Of a stretch of 7,566 nucleotides of DNA, positions 1 through 5,973 are shown piece after piece. Location: the NCBI GenBank assembly GCA_015661045.1, contig JACVQG010000053.1, positions 1-7,566 on the forward strand, written 5' to 3'. A program made the position numbers and the translations under genes. This DNA comes from Dehalococcoidia bacterium. GTDB lineage: Bacteria > Chloroflexota > Dehalococcoidia > JACVQG01. The notes below the pieces were generated by a model, which saw only the letters and a list, made by a program, of their open reading frames with translations, had not been told where the DNA came from and did not search any database. Every line of letters starts with the position of its first letter. Positions within the stretch are counted from its first letter, which is position 1.

Positions 1-333
1 GGCTCTGAAGTAAAGCGAATTTTCCAGCTTATGGCGGAACATCCTGATTTTCATATGTTCCTGGTGGATGCAGGGGAGTGGAGTCTCGATAGTCCGGAAG
101 AGCTACCGCGCTACCACGAGCTTATGGGTATCTTCAGGGAGGTGGCTAAAGGATTGGGAAAACCGGCCGTAATAGTAACACGCTCAGGCGATGCCCCTGA
201 GGAATGGAGATGGCAGGCTGCAATGGAGGCAGAGTCGCAGTGCTTTCGCGATGGATTAACTATCTATCCTTCTCTACCCAGAGCAGCAAACGCACTTTCA
301 CGGCTGGTTAGCTATCATAACAATAGACACTAG
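1..333 (+). CDS. Acyl-CoA synthetase (NDP-forming) family protein, C-terminal part (5' end outside window)
   Basis: The frame is open from the first base and ends at TAG 331-333, giving the last 110 residues of a longer protein. The visible part has an alternating beta/alpha pattern: a strand FHMFLVDAG, a helix, a strand KPAVIVTRSG, a helix AAMEAESQCFRDG, then TIYPSLPRAANALSRLVSY. The closing block (gly-hydrophobic-x-tyr-pro-ser, then an Arg-Ala-containing helix and a final Tyr) is typical of the flavodoxin-like CoA-ligase domain of acetate-CoA ligase (ADP-forming) type enzymes. These make acyl-CoA reversibly with ATP or ADP in the cytoplasm. The CoA-binding domain and phosphohistidine motif lie outside the window, so substrate and activity cannot be judged. 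An ATG at 31 is internal to the open frame and is not the likely start. The gene converges on the small zinc-ribbon gene. Confidence 0.7.
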   Translation, partial: GSEVKRIFQLMAEHPDFHMFLVDAGEWSLDSPEELPRYHELMGIFREVAKGLGKPAVIVTRSGDAPEEWRWQAAMEAESQCFRDGLTIYPSLPRAANALSRLVSYHNNRH

Positions 334-361
334 CAGTGCGAGCTAATAAAATTACCGTTCG

Positions 362-382
362 TTAGCCGGACAGGAGGGCTAA
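362..382. terminator. Weak hairpin between two convergent genes
   Basis: TTAGCC at 362-367 pairs with GGCTAA at 377-382 across a 9-base loop. It lies between the converging ends of the acyl-CoA synthetase gene and the zinc-ribbon gene, and covers the stop codon of the latter. Neither side has a run of T, and the stem is only 6 bp. A role as a bidirectional terminator is therefore a guess from position. Confidence 0.2.
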
Positions 383-621
383 GGAGCAGGCGGCTTCTGA
401 AGCATAGGCAGAAGGACCAGCCACACGACAGCCATTGCACCTAATACTCCCATGAAAATCCAGGTGCTGCGCTTCTGTGATTTACGACGGGAGTCTAGGG
501 TTTTTCCACACTCATCGGAGCATATGTCCTTATCTACACTAACTGACTTGCCACAGACAATACAATGCCGGTGGGAAGGTACCGAAGACCACTCTGAAGT
601 TGAATTTTTTTCTTTTGGCAT
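379..621 (-). CDS. DUF2116-like zinc-ribbon protein with C-terminal membrane anchor (80 aa)
   Basis: This 80-residue protein has a polar N-terminus, then HRHCIVCGKSV and CSDEC: Cys20, Cys23, Cys34 and Cys38 form a CxxC/CxxxC zinc site. A basic stretch (SRRKSQKR, about 45-51) follows, then one hydrophobic helix (about 53-74) and a short proline-rich tail. The zinc-site pattern resembles the small DUF2116 zinc-ribbon family. The order predicts a cytoplasmic zinc ribbon held at the membrane by a tail anchor, with positive residues on the inside. The frame extends upstream to an ATG at 720, but I chose the ATG at 621. A TATAAT hexamer ends 9 bases before it, and the upstream in-frame residues would come from the promoter itself. 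No Shine-Dalgarno sequence precedes it, consistent with a leaderless mRNA. The function is unknown. Confidence 0.72.
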   Translation of the reverse strand: MPKEKNSTSEWSSVPSHRHCIVCGKSVSVDKDICSDECGKTLDSRRKSQKRSTWIFMGVLGAMAVVWLVLLPMLQKPPAP

Positions 622-630
622 AACGAAGTT

Positions 631-660
631 ATTATAATGCAGTTTAGTGTTATAATGCAA
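631..660 (-). promoter_or_regulatory. Promoter of the zinc-ribbon gene, with a direct repeat
   Basis: Read on the minus strand, TTGCAT (660-655) is followed after 18 bases by a perfect TATAAT (636-631). Nine bases then lead to the ATG at 621, so the expected transcription start falls within a few bases of the start codon. The 10-base word TTATAATGCA occurs twice on the plus strand (632-641 and 650-659), offset by 18 bases. This gives two overlapping -10-like sites, or a possible operator. TATAAT also reads on the plus strand (633-638 and 651-656), so the region could also serve the gene at 780, but no good plus-strand -35 was found. Confidence 0.5.
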
Positions 661-779
661 GGCCAATAGCAGGCAATTTTCAACGGTTTTTTTACAAACC
701 AGGGTATTCAAACCAATCAATATTATCTCTAGACCGTTTCGGTGAGCGATCTATGTTAGATATCGTGGAATGAGGTAAG

Positions 780-1391
780 ATGGATAAAATGGAAAGGACT
801 CCTAAAATGGCTTCTAACAATGATGCAACGCAGAATCTTAAAGAACAAGGACACGAACAGCAGTTAACAGCGATACTTACCGAATACAAGATGCTTCGCG
901 AGGAAATGCGGCTGTTCGGCAGCTTTCATCGAAGAGATTCTCAGATACTCATCGGTGTTATGGCTGTAATTGTTAGTTTATATCTTTCTAACCAAACTAT
1001 AATAAATATCAATGTCTTAACACTTATTATCCCATCCTTGGTGTTTATTTATCTTATCATGCAAATTTCTACTGTGTACGTGACTGGTTTAGAAGCCAAA
1101 GCCTGTGCACGGATTGAGAAGCGGATAAACAAATTGCTCGGCAATCAGATACTGATGGACTGGGAGACCACAATCGGAAGAACAAATCTTCGAAGTAGCC
1201 TTTCACCAACGCCATTTACCGTAGGAGGATTCTACGCTCTTTTTGTTTTCATTTTCATTTTCTTTTCATTCCAAGCTTTTCAAAATTACGGCACCTTCTC
1301 ACTTGTGATACATGGTGTTGAATTGGTCATACTCGCATTAGCACTGGTCTATTGGGTTATATTTGAAACTAACGGGATACTTCCTCCCTAG
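780..1391 (+). CDS. Four-helix membrane protein of unknown function
   Basis: The predicted protein has 203 residues. A polar, charged N-terminus (1-53) with a helix-forming stretch (LTAILTEYKMLREEMRLFG) is followed by hydrophobic segments at about 55-71, 77-99, 147-167 and 174-194. A roughly 45-residue polar loop (101-146) lies between the second and third. The pattern EYKxLREE before a first membrane helix is seen in a widespread group of uncharacterised bacterial membrane proteins with two membrane hairpins; this is recognition from memory, not a family assignment. No catalytic motif is visible. The start is uncertain. ATG 780 has GAGG only 4 bases upstream. ATG 807 (giving MASNN) has AAAGGA at 8 bases and may be the real start; ATG 789 is less likely. 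The region is AT-rich compared with the 4Fe-4S gene downstream. Confidence 0.7.
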   Translation: MDKMERTPKMASNNDATQNLKEQGHEQQLTAILTEYKMLREEMRLFGSFHRRDSQILIGVMAVIVSLYLSNQTIININVLTLIIPSLVFIYLIMQISTVYVTGLEAKACARIEKRINKLLGNQILMDWETTIGRTNLRSSLSPTPFTVGGFYALFVFIFIFFSFQAFQNYGTFSLVIHGVELVILALALVYWVIFETNGILPP

Positions 1392-1472
1392 AGTAATAAG
1401 GGGAACCATATGGTAGAGACAAGAACATGACAAATGAATAGAGAGGGGAATATTGGGCCAAGTAACTTGTTC

Positions 1473-1503
1473 GTCACCCTCACCTGGCCTCTCCCGTCGA
1501 GGG
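1473..1503. repeat. Remnant of a dispersed palindromic repeat
   Basis: The stretch contains CACCCTCACCTGGCCTCTCC followed by CGTCGAGGG. It resembles one arm of short dispersed repeats of the type 'CCCTCACC...CTCTCCC...GAGGGAGAGG' that I recall from many bacterial genomes. Here the second arm is degenerate. It lies in the 285-base gap before the 4Fe-4S gene, which otherwise holds only the inverted repeat at 1541-1630 and a 10-bp palindrome ACCATATGGT at 1405-1414. Confidence 0.25.
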
Positions 1504-1540
1504 CTCAGTACTCGACACTTTTGGGAAGGGGTTACACAGT

Positions 1541-1630
1541 TGTCATTCTGAACGAAGTGAAGAATCTGGGGATGTGAACTTTGAATTGGCGCCCCCCGCC
1601 CTGAGATCCTTCGCTATGCTCCAGGATGAC
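1541..1630. repeat. Dispersed inverted repeat, copy 1 (MITE/REP-like)
   Basis: The left arm starts TGTCATTCTGAACGAAGTGA and continues into AGAATCTGGGG. The right arm (about 1602-1630), reverse-complemented, reads GTCATCCTGGAGCATAGCG then AAGGATCTC. The arms form a long imperfect stem around a roughly 30-base centre with a C-run. The same arm sequence occurs at 2825-2925 and 7291-7329. No transposase is encoded, so this is a small non-autonomous or REP-like element. It ends 46 bases before the 4Fe-4S gene. Confidence 0.75.
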
Positions 1631-1676
1631 GGACCAAAACATCCCTAAACGTCTTACTATTAATTAGGAGAAACTC

Positions 1677-2756
1677 ATGTCAAGTATTGATTCTTATAAC
1701 GTGCTAACAGAAAGATTAGGTTATCCGGGTTCAGTTCGTTTGCAGAGGGTGCTGGAAAAGTTAATGTCCCCCGATGAAGCCGAAATTGCCATGCTACTAC
1801 CTGCTACCACGCTGGAAATCTCTCAAAAACTGGGTATAAGCGAGGAAAAGGTAAAGGAGAAAATAAGCTGGCTCCACAAAAAGGGAGCAATTGTGTCTAC
1901 AGGGAGAGGGAATTTCTTTGCCCGGGATATACATCAAATCCGTAATGCCAGCGCCTCTATGCCAAGCCTCGATAACGTCCTCATGCCAGAGTTTGCCGAC
2001 CTCTGGGAGGATTTCTCTCAGGCTGAATGGTATCCTGTCCTGGCCCAGAAGGCCCGTCACCGGGCAGAGCAGGGTCTGGCGCCGGCATCGAGAATTATAC
2101 CGGCCCGGAAGGCCCTGGAAGGCTCCCCCGATTTGTTACCCGGCGAAGATATAAGGGCGATGATAGACAAAGCCGAGGTAATGGCAATTGCCCCCTGTCC
2201 TTGCCGACGCCAGACACGGAAGTGCGATAAGCTCATTATGGCCTGTTTTCAGTTCAACAAAGGGGCTGAATACACTATAGGCCGGGGCACCGGACGGGAA
2301 CTGACCAAAACCGAAGCCATCCAGGTCTTCAACGATATCGAGGATAACGGGCTTATCCATACGGTAGGCTACGACCCCAACTTTACAACGATATGCAACT
2401 GCTGCAAAGATTGCTGCCAGCTACTATATCCCCTGTTTAAATATAATTTACTCAGTCAGGGATTGAGCAAAAGTCGCTTTGAGGCTGCTGTGGAACAGGC
2501 GACCTGCGATGGCTGCCAGGACTGTGTGGAACGGTGTCAGTTTGACGCTATTGAAATGCGCAAGGCGCCCGGCTCCAAAAGGATGAAGGCATTTGTTAAG
2601 GCGGAGAAGTGCTGGGGTTGCGGATTGTGCGTGATAGCCTGCCCGGCCAAATCAATAAAGATGGATATGGCCAGGCCGCAGGAATTTATCCCCCAGGTAT
2701 TTACCCACTCCAGCGCAGGCAGAGAAATCACACCTGAGGATATACACCGGCATTAG
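1677..2756 (+). CDS. 4Fe-4S dicluster protein with N-terminal helix-turn-helix and cysteine-rich middle domain
   Basis: The protein has 359 residues. Residues about 35-85 look like a winged helix-turn-helix (TTLEISQKLGISEEKVKEKI, then a short wing). A helical linker follows to about 160. The middle domain carries CPCR (Cys174, Cys176), Cys183, Cys190 and ICNCCKDCC (Cys240, 242, 243, 246, 247), typical of a family of anaerobe iron-sulfur proteins with a CNCC-CC motif. The C-terminus is a two-cluster ferredoxin: CDGCQDCVERC (277, 280, 283, 287) and CWGCGLCVIAC (312, 315, 318, 322), two complete 4Fe-4S sites. It is probably a cytoplasmic electron carrier or redox sensor; the partner enzyme is not in the window. 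AGGAG at 1666-1670, six bases before the ATG, supports the start. Inverted repeats lie on both sides, so it is probably monocistronic. DNA binding is inferred from the N-terminus only. Confidence 0.85.
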   Translation: MSSIDSYNVLTERLGYPGSVRLQRVLEKLMSPDEAEIAMLLPATTLEISQKLGISEEKVKEKISWLHKKGAIVSTGRGNFFARDIHQIRNASASMPSLDNVLMPEFADLWEDFSQAEWYPVLAQKARHRAEQGLAPASRIIPARKALEGSPDLLPGEDIRAMIDKAEVMAIAPCPCRRQTRKCDKLIMACFQFNKGAEYTIGRGTGRELTKTEAIQVFNDIEDNGLIHTVGYDPNFTTICNCCKDCCQLLYPLFKYNLLSQGLSKSRFEAAVEQATCDGCQDCVERCQFDAIEMRKAPGSKRMKAFVKAEKCWGCGLCVIACPAKSIKMDMARPQEFIPQVFTHSSAGREITPEDIHRH

Positions 2757-2824
2757 TCGCTTAAGTCAAAACCATAATTCAAAAATCAACACTAAAGGTG
2801 GTTCTCCTAAAATAGACGCTCTCA

Positions 2825-2925
2825 TGTCATTCTGAACGCAGTGAAGAATCTCTAGTCCCTCGCTGCAACACTGATTATGTCGCTGCGGCGAGAGATTCTT
2901 CGTCGCTTCGCTCCTCAGAATGACA
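2825..2925. repeat. Dispersed inverted repeat, copy 2 (best-preserved, about 101 bp)
   Basis: The element begins TGTCATTCTGA and ends with its exact reverse complement TCAGAATGACA, an 11-bp perfect terminal inverted repeat. Inside it, AGAATCTCT on the left (about 2846-2854) is matched by AGAGATTCTT on the right (2891-2900). An inner near-match of CTCGCTGC with GCGGCGAG extends the stem. The right arm is a few bases longer than the left. There is no coding capacity for a transposase. It lies 68 bases downstream of the 4Fe-4S gene and could act as a folded 3' end in its RNA. Confidence 0.8.
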
Positions 2926-3068
2926 GATTGGACTCTATTTTCATCTTTCATGGCGCTCTTGGTAATGAGCATGGCAAATACGTGAAAGATACCCACATAT
3001 TTTGCATTGATAACTGATTACTTATTCTATTTTGCAATCATGATGGCTGATGAATGTTTGGGGAAACA

Positions 3069-3088
3069 CACAGGCAGGGACGCCTGTG
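3069..3088. repeat. Short hairpin repeat
   Basis: CACAGGC (3069-3075) and GCCTGTG (3082-3088) form a perfect 7-bp stem around the loop AGGGAC. The hairpin and the following CCACC resemble a short dispersed repeat I recall from other bacterial genomes. There is no T-run, so it is not a standard terminator. Only one copy occurs in this window. Confidence 0.45.
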
Positions 3089-3131
3089 CCACCAGTTTAC
3101 CTGCCATTCTGATGGCTAAGGCAAATAACTC

Positions 3132-3160
3132 TTGTATAGCCCCCTCTTCAAGTCTATAAT
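3132..3160 (+). promoter_or_regulatory. Promoter of the MBL-fold hydrolase gene
   Basis: TTGTAT (3132-3137) and a perfect TATAAT (3155-3160) are separated by 17 bases. The expected transcription start is near 3167, leaving a leader of about six bases before the ATG at 3173. AAGG at 3167-3170 lies too close to the ATG to be a good ribosome-binding site. Confidence 0.55.
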
Positions 3161-3172
3161 GGCAACAAGGCA

Positions 3173-3943
3173 ATGGCTCAAAATACCGTAACATTTTTAG
3201 GCACGGCGGGCGCCCGTATCATGCTGGCCAAGCAGTTGCTAGCTTCAGGCGGGATGTGGTGTAACCTCGATGGCCTCCAAATCCTGATAGACCCCGGGCC
3301 CGGTTGCCTGGTGCATGCTGTCAAAAAGAAGCTGGATGCCACCAAACTTTCGGCTATAATCCTTTCCCATAAGCACCTGGACCATTCCGGCGATGTGAAC
3401 GTTATGATTGAAGCTATGACCGAGGGGGGCTTTCACCCCAGGGGGACCGTCTTCGCCCCCCAGGATGCCCTGGAGGTTGACCCTGTTATCTTGAAATACC
3501 TGCGGGGATTTCCGAAGCAAATCACAGTACTGAAGGAAAAGCAGACCTATCAAGTAGAAAGCATCACTTTTCAGACCTCCGTGCCACACCACCATGGGGC
3601 GGAGACCTATGGTTTAGTCTTCCATACGCCAGAGCTTACCTTCTCCTATATACCCGATACGGTTTATTTCCCGGAACTGCCCTCGAGCTATAGTGGTGAG
3701 GCGCTGATAATAAATGTAGTCAGATTCCAGAAAACCGGCCCCATCCTTCACCTGAGCATCGAAGATGTCAAGGAGCTAATCAGGCAAATCAAGCCCAAAG
3801 CGGTTATATTAACCCATTTCGGCATGACTATGTGGCGGGCGCACCCCTGGGAAGTTGCAGAGAAGCTTTCCCATGAGACTGGAATAAAGGTTATAGCCGC
3901 CCGGGACGGCCAGAGCATAGATTTGACGGAGCTGGCAAAGTAG
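3173..3943 (+). CDS. MBL-fold metallo-hydrolase
   Basis: The protein has 256 residues, a normal length for a single-domain metallo-beta-lactamase-fold enzyme. The N-terminal strand VTFLGTAGARI is like RNase Z-type members. The metal motif HxHxDH is complete in SHKHLDHSGD (His66, His68, Asp70, His71). The expected later ligands are in PHHHGAETYG (around His140), PDTVYF (Asp162) and LTHFGM (His215). The protein is therefore probably an active di-metal (zinc or iron) hydrolase in the cytoplasm; no signal peptide is seen. The family covers phosphodiesterases, nucleases and lactonases, and the substrate cannot be told. GC content is similar to the 4Fe-4S gene. It stands alone between a promoter and a palindrome, so it is likely monocistronic. 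Confidence 0.85.
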   Translation: MAQNTVTFLGTAGARIMLAKQLLASGGMWCNLDGLQILIDPGPGCLVHAVKKKLDATKLSAIILSHKHLDHSGDVNVMIEAMTEGGFHPRGTVFAPQDALEVDPVILKYLRGFPKQITVLKEKQTYQVESITFQTSVPHHHGAETYGLVFHTPELTFSYIPDTVYFPELPSSYSGEALIINVVRFQKTGPILHLSIEDVKELIRQIKPKAVILTHFGMTMWRAHPWEVAEKLSHETGIKVIAARDGQSIDLTELAK

Positions 3944-3976
3944 AGAGCATACACAAAAATAGAACGTGGTGATTAT

Positions 3977-4004
3977 GTAGAGACACGGCATGCCGTGTCT
4001 CTAC
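3977..4004. repeat. Perfect 28-bp palindrome
   Basis: GTAGAGACACGGCA (3977-3990) is followed directly by its exact reverse complement, with no spacer. It starts 33 bases after the stop of the MBL gene. Similar GTAGAGAC...GTCTCTAC palindromes are, from memory, dispersed repeats in several bacterial phyla. There is no T-run on either side, so it is not a classical terminator, although its RNA would fold into a strong stem. The 9-base word GTAGAGACA also occurs alone at 1413-1421, possibly a remnant. Confidence 0.75.
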
Positions 4005-4083
4005 CCAAATAACTAAAACTGGTAATCTAGGTTCAGCAGAAGTTGAGTTCCTTCTACGAAAGATTCAAGATAAGGTTTTTGGT

Positions 4084-4965
4084 ATGGATGATTTACAGTC
4101 TGGAATAAAATGGCCAATCGCAAAAACATCCGATGGTCAATATGTGAAAATCGAGAATGCAAATAGAGGAGGATTCTACCAGTGTCCAGAATGTCAAGGC
4201 CGGTTCGTTGCGAGAAAAGGTGCAGTAGTAAGATGGCACTTTGCACATTATCCAGGTGCAATGTGTACGGGCGAGGGGTCTCGCCATGCTGTAGCTAAAC
4301 ACTATATTGCAATGCTGCTGGGAGAACCATTTTATGTTTCACTTAAATGCTTCTGTAGCTTGCAATTACCTTCAAAGCCCTATAAAGTTGAATTTACAGA
4401 TATAAAAGTAGAGGATAATATCAATAACTATCGTGTTGATGTAACTTGCAAAAGGAAAGGGCAGCGTATTTGTATTGAAGTGGTTGATGCGAATCCTACG
4501 ATTAATGAAAAAAGAGAATCACTAAGGGGAACGCTTATAGAAATAATTATAAATGATTTAAATGATAATGAAGTGTTTGGTGGAGAAAAATTGCGCGAAA
4601 GACTAAATCATGGGATAACTTCTTACCTACAATCGCGTATTGATTCCACGTATTATTTTATCCATACATGGCACGGACCTTGCTGGCGATGTCATAAGGA
4701 TAAGGGGATAGCACGATTATGTGGTGGAGTACAGGGAGAAGTAATGTGGTCTCAGGATTTCCCTGCTAAGCTATTAGCTACAATGTGCAAATATGCCAAA
4801 TTAGAATGGCGCACTACTGGCATTGTTAAGGAAGGATATATAGCTAATGTCTGTCCACATTGTGGAGCAGTCCAAGGTGATTGGCATTTAAACGATGAAC
4901 TAATGAATATTTTGAGTTCTGGTAATTCAGCTAAAGTTGAAACAATTATTTCTCTTGGAGAATAA
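4084..4965 (+). CDS. CoiA-like nuclease-domain protein with N- and C-terminal zinc sites
   Basis: The protein has 293 residues. The N-terminus has CPEC (Cys34, Cys37), then RKGAVVRWHFAHYPGAMC (His52, His55, Cys61), the zinc-binding front end with HFAH of CoiA-type proteins. Residues about 67-180 fit their restriction-endonuclease-like domain: YRVDV (Asp119), then RICIEVVDANP (Glu132), a D...ExV core with a helix and a strand LIEIIIND after it. The C-terminus carries CWRC (200, 203) and CPHCG (257, 260), a probable second zinc ribbon. CoiA acts in natural transformation in Firmicutes, but relatives occur widely as accessory nucleases, so coiA is not assigned. AAGG lies 8 bases before the ATG. 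The frame stays open upstream to 3973 without another start codon. The gene is AT-rich: 14 of 60 bases at 4381-4440 are G or C. The next gene starts 2 bases after its stop. Confidence 0.75.
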   Translation: MDDLQSGIKWPIAKTSDGQYVKIENANRGGFYQCPECQGRFVARKGAVVRWHFAHYPGAMCTGEGSRHAVAKHYIAMLLGEPFYVSLKCFCSLQLPSKPYKVEFTDIKVEDNINNYRVDVTCKRKGQRICIEVVDANPTINEKRESLRGTLIEIIINDLNDNEVFGGEKLRERLNHGITSYLQSRIDSTYYFIHTWHGPCWRCHKDKGIARLCGGVQGEVMWSQDFPAKLLATMCKYAKLEWRTTGIVKEGYIANVCPHCGAVQGDWHLNDELMNILSSGNSAKVETIISLGE

Positions 4966-4967
4966 TC

Positions 4968-5924
4968 ATGCCAGAGACAGAAAAACTTACGCAATCGGAG
5001 ATACCTGAGTTGGAGGCTGCCCTCCAGCGGGGCGACATATTGCTTGTTCATACCAAGGGCAACCCCCTCCTGCACCCTATCGCCTGGGCCATCCGCTGGG
5101 GGACATCCAGCTACTGGAATCATGCGGCGCTGATCCACCTGATCCCCTCCGAAAGCGAGGGCTACCCCGATGCCTTCACCATCGAGTCCCAGGGCCAGGG
5201 TATAGACATCCACAGATTATCCGAATACTACTTAAAACATACCGGTAAATACGATCTGGGCATTAAACGGCTGGCTGCACCCTGGTATGGAGACGGCAAT
5301 GACCCGCATGCACTGGAGTTCGCCAGGAAAGTCAGAGGTTTTGCCTTACAGGAAATTGATGATAAATACAGTTTTAAAACTATCCTGCGTATTGCGGGAA
5401 AATACTGGTGGATTGTGCCTACGGCCCTGGCCAGGGCTAAAGTCAGGACAATCAGCATATTGGCTGCGCTAATACTGGCTATAGTATGGCTGATAATCTG
5501 GCTGGCGACCACAATCCCCCAGATATTTTTCACTGCCCTGGCTATTGGGGTTATCGTACCTTTAATCAAGTTTCTTCCGGAGCTTCAGGAGAGGAAAGGA
5601 AAGACCGTATTTTTCAAGGGGGATGAGACAAATAACTATATCTGTAGCGGCTTTGTACAGTGGGTATATTACAGCGTTTTCAACTGGTTCCGTCTTAAAG
5701 GCAATTTGACTGCAACAATGAAGCCGGAGGATATAGATTTTACTAACTGGGAGTGGGAGAGAAGTCTGTTAGATAAAGCAAAGCTCACCCCGGAGGAAAA
5801 TGACAGGTTGAGCCGCGAATTGCTTTCCACTACACCGGCAGACTTGGCTATGACTGACAAACTGGCCTGGCTGTTTTATATAAAAGATGGAAAGTTCTGT
5901 GAGTTGCCGGGGCCCGTGTCCTAA
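4968..5924 (+). CDS. Permuted NlpC/P60 (YiiX/YebB-like) papain-fold protein with inserted membrane hairpin
   Basis: The protein has 318 residues. GDILLVHTKG (22-31) and SYWNHAALI (His52) match the first half of permuted NlpC/P60-type proteins, where the His comes before the Cys. IES (Glu73) may supply the third polar residue. The Cys motif is NNYICSGFVQWVYY (Cys226). Between them, residues about 160-181 and 184-203 form two hydrophobic helices separated by only a few residues. The His and Cys halves therefore sit on both sides of a membrane hairpin, presumably on the same face, the cytoplasmic one if the Arg/Lys-rich flanks are inside. Such enzymes cleave amide or acyl bonds in peptides or lipids; the substrate here is unknown. 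GGAG at 4957-4960, 7 bases before the ATG, lies inside the end of the nuclease gene, so the two are probably co-translated. The first part is GC-rich (38 of 60 at 5041-5100), unlike its upstream neighbour. Confidence 0.75.
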   Translation: MPETEKLTQSEIPELEAALQRGDILLVHTKGNPLLHPIAWAIRWGTSSYWNHAALIHLIPSESEGYPDAFTIESQGQGIDIHRLSEYYLKHTGKYDLGIKRLAAPWYGDGNDPHALEFARKVRGFALQEIDDKYSFKTILRIAGKYWWIVPTALARAKVRTISILAALILAIVWLIIWLATTIPQIFFTALAIGVIVPLIKFLPELQERKGKTVFFKGDETNNYICSGFVQWVYYSVFNWFRLKGNLTATMKPEDIDFTNWEWERSLLDKAKLTPEENDRLSRELLSTTPADLAMTDKLAWLFYIKDGKFCELPGPVS

Positions 5925-5973
5925 AACGATTGGGCTGGGTGGGTTCCATGGATTCTCCTACAATATTTTACGA

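Larger units (their letters stand above)
2757..3172. other. Gene-free stretch of 416 bases: two repeats and a promoter
   Basis: No credible gene lies here. The stretch holds inverted-repeat copy 2 (2825-2925), a small hairpin repeat (3069-3088) and the promoter of the MBL gene (3132-3160). A 76-codon minus-strand frame across 2766-2996 mostly translates the repeat and is not considered a gene. Nothing recognisable is seen in the AT-rich part at 2930-3060. Confidence 0.6.

Noticed and set aside
622..720. N-terminal extension of the zinc-ribbon gene
   Set aside because: It would translate the promoter and its direct repeat, and gives no zinc-ribbon sequence. The ATG at 621 fits the -10 position.
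2766..2996. 76-codon minus-strand frame
   Set aside because: Its central peptide (VILRSEATKNL...LHCVQND) is a translation of the inverted repeat at 2825-2925, and such peptides recur wherever this repeat type occurs. There is no ribosome-binding site and no domain.
4043..4072. Possible promoter (TTGAGT ... CAAGAT) before the CoiA-like gene
   Set aside because: The spacing is 17 bases, but the -10 matches only three of six positions. This is too weak to list as a feature.
2757..4083. CRISPR-like or tandem repeat array
   Set aside because: The repeats here are single palindromes of different types. There is no regular repeat-spacer pattern.
4752..5213. 153-codon minus-strand frame
   Set aside because: It lies across the junction of two well-supported plus-strand genes with complete motifs. 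Its protein shows no recognisable domain, so it is an antisense shadow.
5925..5973. Terminator between the convergent NlpC/P60 and HTH-NYN genes
   Set aside because: Only a short TCCATGGA palindrome is present, with no stem of useful length and no T-run next to it.
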